Positions 49,660 to 59,334 of a DNA stretch of 64,000 nt are shown one piece after another (the stretch's first letter is position 1; every line of letters starts with the position of its first letter). Location: the NCBI RefSeq assembly GCF_013410565.1, contig NZ_JACCFO010000001.1:2232001-2296000 (forward strand), written 5' to 3'. Below the pieces are notes generated by a model. The model was not told where the DNA came from. It saw only the letters and a program-made list of their open reading frames with translations, and ran no database searches. A program made the translations under genes and the position numbers. The DNA comes from Streptomonospora nanhaiensis (lineage in GTDB: Bacteria; Actinomycetota; Actinomycetes; Streptosporangiales; Streptosporangiaceae).

Positions 49660-51219
49660 TCAGCCCCGTTCCAGGGCCGTGCCGAGCAGGCCCAGCGGCG
49701 GCGCGCCCAACTCCATCAGGGCGGCGTGGAAGCGCCGCAGGCTGAACCCGCTCCCCCACCGGCGGCGGGCCTGCTCCCGCAGGTCCAGGATCGCCAGCTT
49801 GCCCCAGGTGTAGCGGCCGTAGGTGGGGTCGAACAGGGCGCGCCGGGCCTCGGCGAGCGCGGCCGGGCCGGTGTGCGGGGTGTCGGCGGCGAAGCGGCGG
49901 GCGGCGTCCTCCACGGTCATCTCACCGGTGTGGACGCCGATCGCCGAGGACAGCCGGGTGACCCGGATGAGCGCCTCGACCCACACGCCCACCTCGAAGT
50001 GCGCGGCGGTGAACGAGCCGGCGTCCGCGCCCAGCGCCTCCTCGGCGTAGGCGCCGAACCCCTCCTCCACGCACAGCTCCTCGGTGTAGTGCGCCCAGCC
50101 CTCCACGAAGGACAGCGAGAACAGCGAGCGCCGCACCTGCCCCTGGGCCCGGCGCAGGGCGCGGCCGTGCGAGAAGTGCCCCGGCGCGACCTCGTGCACA
50201 CCGATCGCCGGCAGCGTGGTGGCGCTGAACAGCTCCATCCACTCGGCGGTCTCGGTCTCCGACCACGCGGGATCGGGCGGGGTGACGAAGAAGCTGGACG
50301 GCGCGTCGGCCTCGGCGGGGCCCGACCAGCCCAGCGCGGCGGTCGCCCACCGCCCCGAGGGCGGCGACAGCCGCACCTCGCACCGGCCGTCGTCGTAGGG
50401 CACCAGGTCGCGCTCGCGGGTGAAGTCCAGGCACAGCCGCGTCCAGGTGCGCGCGGCGTCCAGCACGCCGTCGGGCGCGGGGTGGTCGCGCAGCAGTTCG
50501 CGGGCGGTCTCCAGGGGCGGGCGGCCCGGGGCGAGGCGCCCGGCGGACTCGGCCAGGCGCGCCATGAGCCGGTCGCGCTCGGTGTCGGCCTGGGCCCGCA
50601 GCCGGTCCAGGTCGACCTCCAGGGCCTCGCCGGCGCCCATGTAGCGGGCCAGGGCCGCGCCGCCCAGCGCGGCGTCGCGGGGCCCCTCGCGCTGGGCGCG
50701 CTCCAGGTGGGTGACCAGGCGGCGGTGGGCCGAGAGGGCGGGGTCGCGGACCTCGGCGGGCACGTCCTCGGGCACCCCGGCGGCCAGCCCGCGCACCGCG
50801 TCCAGCAGCGCCGTGGCGGTGGGGGCGCTCACCCGGTCCAGCGCGGCGATCGCCGCGCCCACCGCGTCGGGCCAGGCGGCCAGGTGGCGGTCGCGGGCGG
50901 CGCGGCGCTCGGCCTCGGGCGCGTACTCGCGGTCGTAGCAGGACACGTCCAGCTCGAAGACGTGGCGCAGCGGGTTGGAGCGGTGCAGCTCCAGCTCGCC
51001 CAGCTCCACGCGCAGCGCCTCCTCGGCGGCGCGCGCGTGCGCCTCGTCGTGGGCGTCGGCGAAGGGGTCCCCCCGCCCCAGGCGCGCCAGCCCGGCGGTG
51101 ACGCCTTCGGGCGACAGGTCGCCCACGACGCCGTCGTACTCGTGGCGGCCGCCTTCCTCGCGCGCGGAGGCCACGTTGAGGTCGGCGATGGCGCGCAGCC
51201 GCGCCGGATAGTCGTCCAT
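49660..51219 (-). CDS. DUF885-family protein (putative metallo-hydrolase)
   Basis: The protein has 519 residues. DUF885 hallmarks are IGVHEVAPGHFSHG (HExxPGH-like, near residue 335), FVEGWAHYTEELCVEEG (near 365-380) and FDPTYGRYTWGKLAILDLREQ near the C-terminus. The family shows resemblance to zinc carboxypeptidases, with His/Glu pairs suggesting metal binding, but activity is not established. There is no signal peptide, so it is cytoplasmic. It is a single gene, convergent with rpiR. Confidence 0.88.
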   Translation of the reverse strand: MDDYPARLRAIADLNVASAREEGGRHEYDGVVGDLSPEGVTAGLARLGRGDPFADAHDEAHARAAEEALRVELGELELHRSNPLRHVFELDVSCYDREYAPEAERRAARDRHLAAWPDAVGAAIAALDRVSAPTATALLDAVRGLAAGVPEDVPAEVRDPALSAHRRLVTHLERAQREGPRDAALGGAALARYMGAGEALEVDLDRLRAQADTERDRLMARLAESAGRLAPGRPPLETARELLRDHPAPDGVLDAARTWTRLCLDFTRERDLVPYDDGRCEVRLSPPSGRWATAALGWSGPAEADAPSSFFVTPPDPAWSETETAEWMELFSATTLPAIGVHEVAPGHFSHGRALRRAQGQVRRSLFSLSFVEGWAHYTEELCVEEGFGAYAEEALGADAGSFTAAHFEVGVWVEALIRVTRLSSAIGVHTGEMTVEDAARRFAADTPHTGPAALAEARRALFDPTYGRYTWGKLAILDLREQARRRWGSGFSLRRFHAALMELGAPPLGLLGTALERG

Positions 51220-51323
51220 GGCCTGGACCCTACTCGCGCGGTGCGGGCCGCAGGCAAGGCTTTTCCGGCCCCGCGCGGCCGCCGGATCGGAACCCCCGCC
51301 GCGGTTGAAGCGTCACTCCTGGT

Positions 51324-51998
51324 GTGAAGACACTCCGGGGGCTGTGGTCGAATCCGTGGGCGTGGCTCGTCGCGTGCGTGCTGGCGCCCGTCGCCGCGCT
51401 GGCGCCCTACACGTGGCTGAACCTGTCGACGGCCGAGCACCGCACCGGCCTGGACTCCGCGGAGCCGCGGCCGGTGGCGATCGTGCTCGGCGCGGGGCTG
51501 CGCGACGACGGCACGCCCACCACGCTGCTGCAGCGCCGGCTGGACATCGCCGCCGAGCTCTACCACAGCGAGCGGGTCGACGCCGTGCTCGTGAGCGGCG
51601 ACAACAGCGTCGACCACTACAACGAGCCCGACTCCATGCGGGAGTACCTGGCCGACCTCGGCGTGCCCCGCACCAAGATCGTCGCCGACTACGCGGGCTT
51701 CAGCACCTGGGAGACCTGCGCCCGCGCGCGGCGGGTGTTCGGGGTCGAGGCGGCGACGGTGATCACCCAGAACTTCCACCTGCCGCGCGCGGTGGCGCTG
51801 TGCACGAGCGCCGGGATCGACTCCCAGGGCGTGGGCGACCCCAGCTACCACGTGCGCGGGGTGGCCACGGTCTACGGCTACGTCCGCGAGGTCCCGGCGG
51901 CGTTCCTAGGGCTGACCGAGGCGCTGACCCGCCCCGACCCGGAGTTCCTCGGGCCGCGGGAGCCGGGCGTGCGGGAGGCGCTGGCCGCGCCGAGGTAG
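51324..51998 (+). CDS. SanA/YdcF-like (DUF218) membrane protein 1
   Basis: The protein has 224 residues and a GTG start. One N-terminal membrane segment (about 12-33) precedes a DUF218 domain: VAIVLGAGLRDDGTPTTLLQRRLD, VLVSGDNSVDHYNEPDSM, then ITQNFHLPRAVALC and GVGDPSYHVRG. SanA and ElyC relatives act in cell-envelope integrity and vancomycin exclusion. Ordered Asp/His residues suggest a phosphate or nucleotide ligand. A paralogue is at 54183-54821. Confidence 0.88.
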   Translation: MKTLRGLWSNPWAWLVACVLAPVAALAPYTWLNLSTAEHRTGLDSAEPRPVAIVLGAGLRDDGTPTTLLQRRLDIAAELYHSERVDAVLVSGDNSVDHYNEPDSMREYLADLGVPRTKIVADYAGFSTWETCARARRVFGVEAATVITQNFHLPRAVALCTSAGIDSQGVGDPSYHVRGVATVYGYVREVPAAFLGLTEALTRPDPEFLGPREPGVREALAAPR

Positions 51999-52062
51999 GC
52001 GGGGCGCCGGCGGGGCCGGGCGCGCCGCGCGGCGGGCCCGGCCCCGGAAGGCCGACCGCTCC

Positions 52063-53502
52063 TCAGCGGCCTCCGCCGAACAGGCGGCTGAGCAGACCGC
52101 CGCCCTGCGGCTCGGGGGCCGCGGCCGGCGCGGGGGCGGACGCGGCCGGGTCGCCGGTCCCGGAACCCGCGGGGTCGGGGGCGTCGGTTTCGGCGGCGTC
52201 GTCGACCCCCGCGAAGACCCGGAACCCGGTGCGGTCCTCGGGCAGGCCCCACGCCTGCACGGTGTCGCCCACGGCGGACTCGGTCCAGGCCGCGGCCGGG
52301 ATGTCGGCGATCGACCACAGGACCTTCAGGGTGTCCTGGTCGAGGTCGGTGTCGGGCTCCAGGGGGTGGTCGGGCGCCGCCGTGCGCGGCCCCAGCACCA
52401 TCTCCAGCGCGGCGCCGACGACGGCCGCGCGGCCCGCGCCCTCGGCGCCGGCGAGCACGTCCGGGAGCATGCCGATGCGCTGCTCCACCGAGCGCCGCCC
52501 GGCCCGGCCGAGCGCGAGGAAGCCCAGGACCGCGGGCGCGAGCTCGCCGCAGTGCGGCCAGGAGTCGCCGAAGAGGCCGCGGTAGCCGACGTTGGTGCGC
52601 CCGCCCCGGCCGATGCGGGTGAGCGCCTCCCGCGGTGCCCGCTCGCCGTGGATCTGCACGAGCGCGACGGCCGCCGCGAAGGCGTTGTACAGGTGGCCCG
52701 ACGCCATGACGTGGGCCAGCGCGACCGTGACCTCGGGGTCGTCGGGCGGGGCCAGCATGCCCAGCGCGAACAGCTCCGCCGACAGCAGGTCGCGGGAGGA
52801 GCCGCCCGGGAGGTCGGCGGGGGTGCCCACTCCGCGCAGCAGCGCGGGGTAGACCTCAGCGGCGGCCTCGGGCACGAACGCCAGGATGTAGCAGGCCCAC
52901 TCGGCCGGGGAGTCGATGCCCCGGCGGTTGTCGCCGCCGTCGAGCAGGCGCAGGAGGTCGGGGACGCGCTCGCGCACGGTGTCGTGGACCTCGCGCTCGG
53001 CCTGGAGCAGGGCGACGCCCTGGTCGCGGGCGACGGTGTCGATGCGCGCGGCCATGTGCCGCAGCCGCTGTTCGTCGGACGCGTCGTCGAACCAGGCGCG
53101 GTACTGGTCGCGGACCTTCTCAAGGTCGGTGCCTGCGGCCCAGGCGACCTCGTCGCGCCACTGGGAGGGGTCGCGGGGCTCGGGCAGCAGCACCGCGGCG
53201 GTGGGCGCGAGGAGTTCGAGCAGCAGGCTCAGCGGCCGGGACCGCCACGCCGCAGGGGTGCCGGGGTGGCAGGCGATGGAGATCAGGTGGTGGGCGACGC
53301 GCGGCGCCGCGAGGTAGCCGGGCCCGGGGAAGCGGATGAGGTCGAACAGCTCCGGAACCGCGTCGTCGACCCCGCGCTGGGCGCCCTCACCGCCCGCGAT
53401 GTCGTGCAGCAGGCCGGGGATCGCGTGCCCGCCGGGCGCCAGCGCGCTCCAGTCGGTGTCGTCTACTGCGTGCAGAGGGCCGGAGCCCGTGGTCTCGTCC
53501 AT
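52063..53502 (-). CDS. Helical-repeat (HEAT-like) protein of unknown function
   Basis: This 479-residue protein is almost entirely alpha-helical, with repeated helix pairs such as LLRGVGTPADLPGGSSRDLLSAELFALGML and ALEMVLGPRT, consistent with HEAT-like repeats. It then has a Pro/Ala-rich acidic tail (about 415-465) and a terminal GGLLSRLFGGGR, likely an amphipathic anchor or binding peptide. I do not recognise a family. It is divergent from the small tyrosine phosphatase gene (148-base gap). The start at 53502 follows an AT-rich stretch. Confidence 0.7.
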   Translation of the reverse strand: MDETTGSGPLHAVDDTDWSALAPGGHAIPGLLHDIAGGEGAQRGVDDAVPELFDLIRFPGPGYLAAPRVAHHLISIACHPGTPAAWRSRPLSLLLELLAPTAAVLLPEPRDPSQWRDEVAWAAGTDLEKVRDQYRAWFDDASDEQRLRHMAARIDTVARDQGVALLQAEREVHDTVRERVPDLLRLLDGGDNRRGIDSPAEWACYILAFVPEAAAEVYPALLRGVGTPADLPGGSSRDLLSAELFALGMLAPPDDPEVTVALAHVMASGHLYNAFAAAVALVQIHGERAPREALTRIGRGGRTNVGYRGLFGDSWPHCGELAPAVLGFLALGRAGRRSVEQRIGMLPDVLAGAEGAGRAAVVGAALEMVLGPRTAAPDHPLEPDTDLDQDTLKVLWSIADIPAAAWTESAVGDTVQAWGLPEDRTGFRVFAGVDDAAETDAPDPAGSGTGDPAASAPAPAAAPEPQGGGLLSRLFGGGR

Positions 53503-53650
53503 AGCCGCATTATTTCGGTGCCGCACCCGCCGCGGCCAACTCGGCCGCGCGCCCTGTGGACGGCTCCCTCGGGGCACCGGGCCCGGCGCCGCTTCCGGCT
53601 CGGTGCGGGGCGCTGCGCACCGCCCGGCGCGCCGGCGCTAGGCTCCCGCC

Positions 53651-54100
53651 ATGACCTCCGCCTGGGACCCCGACGCCCCCGGTGTGCTGCGGCTGCCCTC
53701 GGGCCGGCTCGTCCGCGGGCGCGGTCTGCGCCGCCCCCTGCCGCCCGGTCCGCCGCCGGACTTCGCGCTGCACCTGCTGGGCCGCCGGCCGCCGCCGGTG
53801 GAGTGGGAGGCGCGCTGGGTGCGCTGGCCCGACTTCGGGCTCCCCTCCGACCGCTCCGCCGCCCGCGAGGCCCTGCGCGAGGCGTGGGAGCGGGCCGGGC
53901 ACGAGCGCGTGGAGGTCGCCTGCGGCGGCGGGGTCGGCCGGACCGGCACCGCGCTGGCCTGCCTGGCCGTTCTCGACGGGGTGCCCGGCGACCAGGCGGT
54001 GGCCTACGTCCGCGCGCTGTACGCCCGCCGCGCGGTGGAGACGCCGTGGCAGCGCCGCTACGCCGCCGGGTTCGGCCGGGACGGCGAGCCGGCCCGGTGA
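53651..54100 (+). CDS. Small protein-tyrosine/dual-specificity phosphatase-like protein
   Basis: The protein has 149 residues. The P-loop CGGGVGRTGT near residue 91 gives the Cys-X5-Arg-Thr signature of cysteine-based phosphatases. A general-acid Asp is likely in WPDFGLPSD near residue 57. The protein is short, with a Pro-rich N-terminus, and fits the protein-tyrosine phosphatase family of actinomycetes. It is expected to be cytoplasmic. The substrate is unknown. Confidence 0.88.
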   Translation: MTSAWDPDAPGVLRLPSGRLVRGRGLRRPLPPGPPPDFALHLLGRRPPPVEWEARWVRWPDFGLPSDRSAAREALREAWERAGHERVEVACGGGVGRTGTALACLAVLDGVPGDQAVAYVRALYARRAVETPWQRRYAAGFGRDGEPAR

Positions 54101-54107
54101 CACCCGC

Positions 54108-54129
54108 GGTGCGGGGCGCGCCCCGCACC
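54108..54129. terminator. Palindromic terminator
   Basis: A perfect palindrome GGTGCGGGGCG / CGCCCCGCACC lies directly after the phosphatase gene, which converges with the second SanA-like gene. Confidence 0.55.
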
Positions 54130-54182
54130 GGGGCCCGGCCGCGGCGTGCGGCCCGGTTCGCGCGCCGCACGCGCCGGGCGGG

Positions 54183-54821
54183 TCAGGACAGCGCGGTCCG
54201 CAGGTCGTCGCGCGGCGGCTCCTCGACGGTGGCCGGTGCGCGGCGCAGGGTGTCCAGCAGCCCCTTGGCGTTGGCGCCGATCTCGCGCCGGTAGCCCAGC
54301 GCGGTGGCGCGCGGACGGCGCAGCAGGCTGGGGTCGCCCACGCCGTAGGCGTCGACTCCGGCGGCGCGGCACAGCGCCACCGTGCGCGGCACGTGGAACG
54401 CCTGGGTGACGACGACGGCGCGGTCGACGCCGAACACGCGGCGGGCGCGCACGGCGGTGTCGTAGGTGCGGTAGCCGTGCGGGTCGGCCACGATCGCGTC
54501 CGCGGGCACGCCGAGGTGGACCAGCCGGGCGGCCATGGTGTCGGTCTCGTGGTGGGAGCGGGCGCGGTTGTCGCCCGAGACGAGCAGCACGCGCACGCGG
54601 CCGTCGTGGTACAGCCGTGCCGCGAGGGCCAGCCGGGCCGCGAGCAGGGCGGAGGGGCCGTTGGGGGTGGCGCCCGCGCCGAGGACGATGGCCACCGGGC
54701 ACTCGGGCGCCCGGTCGGCGCGCGTGCGGCGCCCCGCGCTGGCGGCGTAGCTCCATACGGTCGGCCCCAGGGCCGCCGCGGCCACCGCCGCGCCCACACC
54801 CGCCCACGCCTTTGGTCCCAT
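54183..54821 (-). CDS. SanA/YdcF-like (DUF218) membrane protein 2
   Basis: This 212-residue paralogue of the protein at 51324 has the same order: N-terminal membrane segment (about 5-25), VAIVLGAGATPNGPSALLAARL, VLLVSGDNRARSHHETD, VVTQAFHVPRTVALC and GVGDPSLLRRPRA. Aligned motifs show a common ancestor, but the two genes are 2.2 kb apart on opposite strands, so this is an old duplication. Its envelope role is inferred from SanA/ElyC. Confidence 0.88.
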   Translation of the reverse strand: MGPKAWAGVGAAVAAAALGPTVWSYAASAGRRTRADRAPECPVAIVLGAGATPNGPSALLAARLALAARLYHDGRVRVLLVSGDNRARSHHETDTMAARLVHLGVPADAIVADPHGYRTYDTAVRARRVFGVDRAVVVTQAFHVPRTVALCRAAGVDAYGVGDPSLLRRPRATALGYRREIGANAKGLLDTLRRAPATVEEPPRDDLRTALS

Positions 54822-55018
54822 GTCCGCCCCAGACCGCCTTCCCGGATCGGACCGGCCGCCCCGGCCCGCTTCGCCACCCGACCCTAGCGGCTCGCCCGGC
54901 CCCCTCGGCCCGGCCGTCGGCGGGCCGCCGTGGGCGCGGCGGTGCCGATCGGGGCGGCGGCGTCCGGGTAGGGGTGGAGGGGCCGGACGACGCCGGCCGC
55001 ATGTGGAGGAGGACCACC

Positions 55019-55372
55019 GTGAAGCAGTACCTGCTCAGCATCTACCAGCCCGCAGGCGGCACTCCCGGGCCCGAGGTGCTGGAGCCGATCATGCGCGAGG
55101 TCGAGGCCGTGAACGCGGCCATGCGCGAGGCGGGCGCGCGCGTGTTCGCCGGCGGCCTCACCCCGCCGGAGACCGCCACGGTCGTGCGGGCCCGGGGCGA
55201 CGAGGCGCTGACGACCGACGGCCCTTACATCGAGGGCGGGGAGCACGTGGGCGGGTTCACCGTGATCCAGGCGCCCGACCTGGACGCGGCCCTGGAGTGG
55301 GGACGCCGGCTGGCGCGCGCCACCACCCTGCCCGTCGAGGTGCGGCCCATGGAGTTCGGGTCCTGCGGGTGA
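55019..55372 (+). CDS. YCII-related (DGPF-type) protein, stand-alone
   Basis: This 117-residue YCII domain has the TDGPYIEGGEHVGGFTVI motif near residues 62-79, with DGPY in place of DGPF. The GTG start at 55019 is chosen because GGAGGAGG lies six bases upstream, and family members begin KQYLLSIYQ. No sigma gene of the ECF42 type is adjacent, unlike the copy at 28082. Confidence 0.86.
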   Translation: MKQYLLSIYQPAGGTPGPEVLEPIMREVEAVNAAMREAGARVFAGGLTPPETATVVRARGDEALTTDGPYIEGGEHVGGFTVIQAPDLDAALEWGRRLARATTLPVEVRPMEFGSCG

Positions 55373-55576
55373 GCCCCGAGGCCGGCTGCCCGGCGCCGCG
55401 CGCCGAACCCTCACCCCGCGCGCGACCGGACCGTGGACCGGCTGCGGCTTGGCCTCATCCGCTGCCACGGCGCCGGCCGTGCGCCCGGCGCTGATCCCGC
55501 GCCCGCCGGGTGGGCCGGCCCCCGCCGCGGATCGCGCCGCGTTCGGTGCCGCCCGGGCCCGCCATGCGGCGGTGGG

Positions 55577-56242
55577 TCACCGGCCCCTGACGGCGGGCGG
55601 CGGGCCGTCGGCGGCGCCGGACCGCAGCCGGCCCACACCGGGCAGGAACCGGCCCACGCGCGCGGCGTAGGCGGTGTAGGCGGCGCCGTGCGCGCGGGCG
55701 AGATAGGGCTCCTCGACCCGGCGCACCTGCACCTGCACGCCCGCCAGGACGGTGAGGGCGCCCAGGGCGGACAGCGCTCCGGGGCAGGACAGGGCGATCC
55801 CGGCGGTCCAGCACAGCCCGGCGGTGTAGACCGGGTTGCGGACCAGGGCGAAGGGCCCGCCGGTGACCAGGGCGGTGCGGTCGTCGGGGTCGACGTCGAT
55901 GCGCCAGGAGGCGCCCATGGCGGTCTGGGCGGCGAGCGTGGCCGCCAGCGCGGCCACGGCCAGCACCAGCCCGGCCGCGCGCAGGGCCGCAAGGTCGGCG
56001 GGGGCGAGCGCGGCGGGCACGCGCGGTCCGAGGAGTTCGGCGGCGGGCGCGGCGATCCCGGCCAGGAACCCCCCGCCGACGACGGCCGACCACGCGCCGA
56101 CCTGGACCCGCCGGGGGGCGTCGGGCGTGGGCGCGAAGCGGACGGACAGCCGCCCGGTGCGCAGGTAGTGCGCGAGGGTGCGGCCGAGCATGGCCAGCGA
56201 CGCGAAGACGACGGTGAGAGCGATCGTCACCAGGGCCGGCAT
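55577..56242 (-). CDS. ICMT-like membrane methyltransferase
   Basis: This 221-residue protein has about five membrane segments. The cofactor region RNPVYTAGLCWTAG near residue 135 and the EEPYLARAHGAAYTAYAARVGRFLPG end match isoprenylcysteine carboxyl methyltransferase-like proteins (phospholipid methyltransferase superfamily), which use S-adenosylmethionine. The substrate in actinobacteria is unknown. It is divergent from the helicase gene. Confidence 0.83.
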   Translation of the reverse strand: MPALVTIALTVVFASLAMLGRTLAHYLRTGRLSVRFAPTPDAPRRVQVGAWSAVVGGGFLAGIAAPAAELLGPRVPAALAPADLAALRAAGLVLAVAALAATLAAQTAMGASWRIDVDPDDRTALVTGGPFALVRNPVYTAGLCWTAGIALSCPGALSALGALTVLAGVQVQVRRVEEPYLARAHGAAYTAYAARVGRFLPGVGRLRSGAADGPPPAVRGR

Positions 56243-56844
56243 CAGGGTCCCCCTCGGCGCCGCGGCCCACGGCCGCGGCGAAAGCCCGCGTGCGGCCGCC
56301 CCGACGAACTCGGGCGGCACCCACCCCACACTACTACCGAAGGTGCCGATCACGGCACTCACCGTCACGTCCCGGACGTGCGATCCGGGCGGGGCGCGCC
56401 CCCGCCCGACGCGCCGCGCCTTTCCCGGGCGCGGCTTTCGCCGGACGCGCTTTGCCCGAGGCGGCCGGCCCGTCCGGCGGCCCTGTTCGGCGGCGGTATT
56501 GCGGGTCCGGTTCGGCATTGCCCGCCCGGCACGTCCCCGGCGGACTTTCCCGCCGGTACGCGCGCCGCCCGCGCCGCGCTCGTGCGCGAGTGGCGGCATG
56601 TGCTGATTCCGGCGGGCGGCGCGGGGGTATCCCCTTCTCGTCGCGGCCCGTCCGCCGCCCGGCCGACCGCAGGCGGCGGCGGGTTCCGCGGCAGACCCGC
56701 GCACCCCCTCCGGCGCGGAAAACCAGCGCCGGAGGCGAAAAAGCCGGCCATTTGCGGCTGTAATGTCACAAGCGTCGGATACAACTGCGGGGAAAGGCAG
56801 TTAAGTGCGGGATTCCCGCTCTGAATACGCCGCGAAGGAGGCCC
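56243..56844. other. Intergenic region upstream of helicase
   Basis: These 602 bases have no clear gene; short frames on both strands are low-complexity and Arg/Pro-rich. The final 100 bases (56750-56830) are AT-richer and include GAAGGAGG just before the helicase ATG, so the promoter is there. Confidence 0.5.
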
Positions 56845-59112
56845 ATGCCGCAGTTGGCGATCGACGCGACATGTCTTCCGCAGTACGACAAGCTCGACAA
56901 GCCCACGCGTGAGCGGCTGCTCGCCGCCACGCGCAAATTCCGCGAACTCTCGCTCGACGCCCTCCTCGCGCACCCCGACCTCCGCATCCGCTCCCTGCCC
57001 AAGGGCCAGGACCCCCGCATCCGCACGTTCCGCATCAGCGACTCCTGGACCGGCGTGATGCTGGCGCCCGAGTCCGGCGAGACCTTCCTCCTGGTCCACC
57101 TGCTGCCGCGCGACACCGCCGAGGACTGGGCCACCGACCAGCGCCACGACGTCAACCCCGTCATGGGCACGCTCGAACGCCGCGACGCCACCGCGCTGGG
57201 GCAGGCCGCCGAACGCGCCCCCGCCCACGCGGCCGGGCCCGCCGCCCGCGCCGCCCCGGTGCCGACCGGCTCCCCCGGCGCGCCCGCGCGCGCCCCCGGC
57301 CCCGCCCGCACCGCTCCCGCCGCGCCCTCCGGCGCCGGCGCCACCGCGCCCGCCGCCGCGCCGCCCGCCGCGCCGGCCGCTCCCCCGCTCTTCGATCACG
57401 TCAGCGACCACGACCTCCAGCGCCTGGGCATCGACCCCGAGATCCGCGACTTCTGCCGCACCCTCACCACCGCCCGCGAACTCCACGACTGGGCGCCCGC
57501 CCTTCCCCAGGACCAGTTCGAGGTGCTGCGCGCCCTGGCCGACGGCCACTCGGTGCAGCGCGTGCGCGACGAGGTCGTTGTGCCGCGCCGCCCCGTCGTG
57601 GGCGCGGTCGCCGCCGACGACTACGACACCGCCATCCGGCACACCCGCGAGCGCGTCATCGTCGTCAACGACAACCAGGAGATCGAGGACGTCCTGGCCG
57701 GCGAGTTCAACGCCTGGCGGGTCTTCCTGCACCCCAAGCAGCGCGACCTCGCCTACCGCCCGCGTTTCAACGGCCCCGCCAAGGTGTCGGGCGGACCGGG
57801 CACCGGCAAGACCGTGGTGGCGCTGCACCGCGTCAAGTATCTGGCCGAGCACCTGCCCCTCGGCGGGCGGGTGCTGCTCACCAGCTTCACCAACGCCCTG
57901 GTGGAGTCCCTCAAGCGCAACCTCGCGCTGCTGATCCCGCCCGAACTCGTCGAGGACGTCGACGTGGTCACCACCGACAAGCTCGCGCTCGACGTGGTCA
58001 AGGAGGTCCACCCCGACATCCGGCTGCGCACCGACACCCGCGGCGTGTTCGCCAACTACGCCCGGCAGCACCGGCTGCCCTGGCCCGTCGACTTCCTGTT
58101 CTCGGAGTACCGGCACGTGATCACCGCGCGCGGGATCACCACCCTGGAGGGCTACCTCGACCCCGACGCCCGCGCCGGCCGCACCACCCCGCTCAACGCC
58201 GACCAGCGCCGCCGGGTCTGGCACGCGGTCAGCAGCGTCCGGGCCATGATGCGCACCAGCCGCAAACTGCCCGCCGAGGACCTCCACGCCGAGGCCGCCC
58301 GGATTCTCAGCGAACGCGCCGAACTCCCCTACACCAACGTCGTGGTCGACGAGGCCCAGGACCTCCACCCCGCCCAGTGGCGCACCCTGCGCGCTGCCGT
58401 GCCGCCCGGCCCCAACGACCTGTTCATCGCCGGCGACAACCGCCAGCGCATCTACGACAACACGGTCTCCTTCAAGCAGTTGGGCATCGAGATCGTGGGC
58501 CGGTCCTATCCGCTGCGGGTCAACTACCGCACCACCGAGCAGATCCTCACCTGGGCCGACGGCATCCTGCGCGGGCAGCCGGTCCTGGAACTGGGCGACT
58601 CCGCCGCGATCGAGCCGGGCGGATCCACCCGCTGCGTGCTCAGCGGCCCGCCGCCCGAGCTGTACGGCGCGCCCGACGAACCCACCGAGCTGGACGCGCT
58701 GGCCGAGCGGGTGCGCGGCTGGCTGGCCGAGGGGATCGAGCCCGCCGACATCTGCGTGACGGCGCGCACCAACAAGCTGCGCGACTCCGTGGCCGCCCAC
58801 CTGCGGGCGCGCGCGCTGCCGGCCGCCATCTTCAACCCGCGCGAGCACTCGGTCACCGACACCGCCCACGCGGTGCGCGTGACCACCATGCACGGGGTCA
58901 AGGGGCTGGAGTTCCGCGCGATCGCGGTGTTCGCCGCCACCGCCGACGCCCTTCCGCAGACCGACCACCTCACCGACCCCGCCCTGGACGAGAACCAGCG
59001 CCGCGCCGAACTCGACGCCCAGCGGTCGCTGCTCTACGTGGCGTGCACCCGGGCCCGCGAACGCCTCTACGTCAGCTGGCACGGCGCCCCGAGCCCGTTC
59101 CTGCCGCTGTAG
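56845..59112 (+). CDS. SF1 (UvrD/Rep-type) helicase with RelE-like N-terminal domain
   Basis: The protein has 755 residues. Residues 1-95 resemble a RelE/ParE-type toxin or inhibitor fold (DKLDKPTRERLLAATRKFREL; RIRTFRISDSWTGVMLAPE; LVHLLPRDTAEDWA). An Ala/Pro linker (about 115-185) follows. The helicase part has Walker A GGPGTGKT near 316, Walker B VVVDEAQDLHP near 500, GDNRQRIYDN, motif IV VNYRTTEQIL and motif VI YVACTRARERLYV near the C-terminus. It is probably an ATP-dependent DNA or RNA translocase. The RelE-like part could anchor to ribosomes or act as a latent ribonuclease. Such fusions occur in defence-type neighbourhoods. Confidence 0.86.
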   Translation: MPQLAIDATCLPQYDKLDKPTRERLLAATRKFRELSLDALLAHPDLRIRSLPKGQDPRIRTFRISDSWTGVMLAPESGETFLLVHLLPRDTAEDWATDQRHDVNPVMGTLERRDATALGQAAERAPAHAAGPAARAAPVPTGSPGAPARAPGPARTAPAAPSGAGATAPAAAPPAAPAAPPLFDHVSDHDLQRLGIDPEIRDFCRTLTTARELHDWAPALPQDQFEVLRALADGHSVQRVRDEVVVPRRPVVGAVAADDYDTAIRHTRERVIVVNDNQEIEDVLAGEFNAWRVFLHPKQRDLAYRPRFNGPAKVSGGPGTGKTVVALHRVKYLAEHLPLGGRVLLTSFTNALVESLKRNLALLIPPELVEDVDVVTTDKLALDVVKEVHPDIRLRTDTRGVFANYARQHRLPWPVDFLFSEYRHVITARGITTLEGYLDPDARAGRTTPLNADQRRRVWHAVSSVRAMMRTSRKLPAEDLHAEAARILSERAELPYTNVVVDEAQDLHPAQWRTLRAAVPPGPNDLFIAGDNRQRIYDNTVSFKQLGIEIVGRSYPLRVNYRTTEQILTWADGILRGQPVLELGDSAAIEPGGSTRCVLSGPPPELYGAPDEPTELDALAERVRGWLAEGIEPADICVTARTNKLRDSVAAHLRARALPAAIFNPREHSVTDTAHAVRVTTMHGVKGLEFRAIAVFAATADALPQTDHLTDPALDENQRRAELDAQRSLLYVACTRARERLYVSWHGAPSPFLPL

Positions 59113-59334
59113 GGCCGCCCGCGCGCCACCGCCGGCGGGCGGTGGCGCCCGGTGCCGCGGCGGCCGGCCGCACGGCGGCGCGTCGTGCGGCGGACGGGGG
59201 CGCCGCCGGTTTCTACTGGTCAGCGGGCAGAACAACCACCCGGCCGCGCCGCGCGGAGGGGTCCGGCGGCGCGCTGCGCGCGGCACCGGCCGGCGCGGGC
59301 GCGGCCGGGCCGACCACGGACCGACGGGGGCGCC

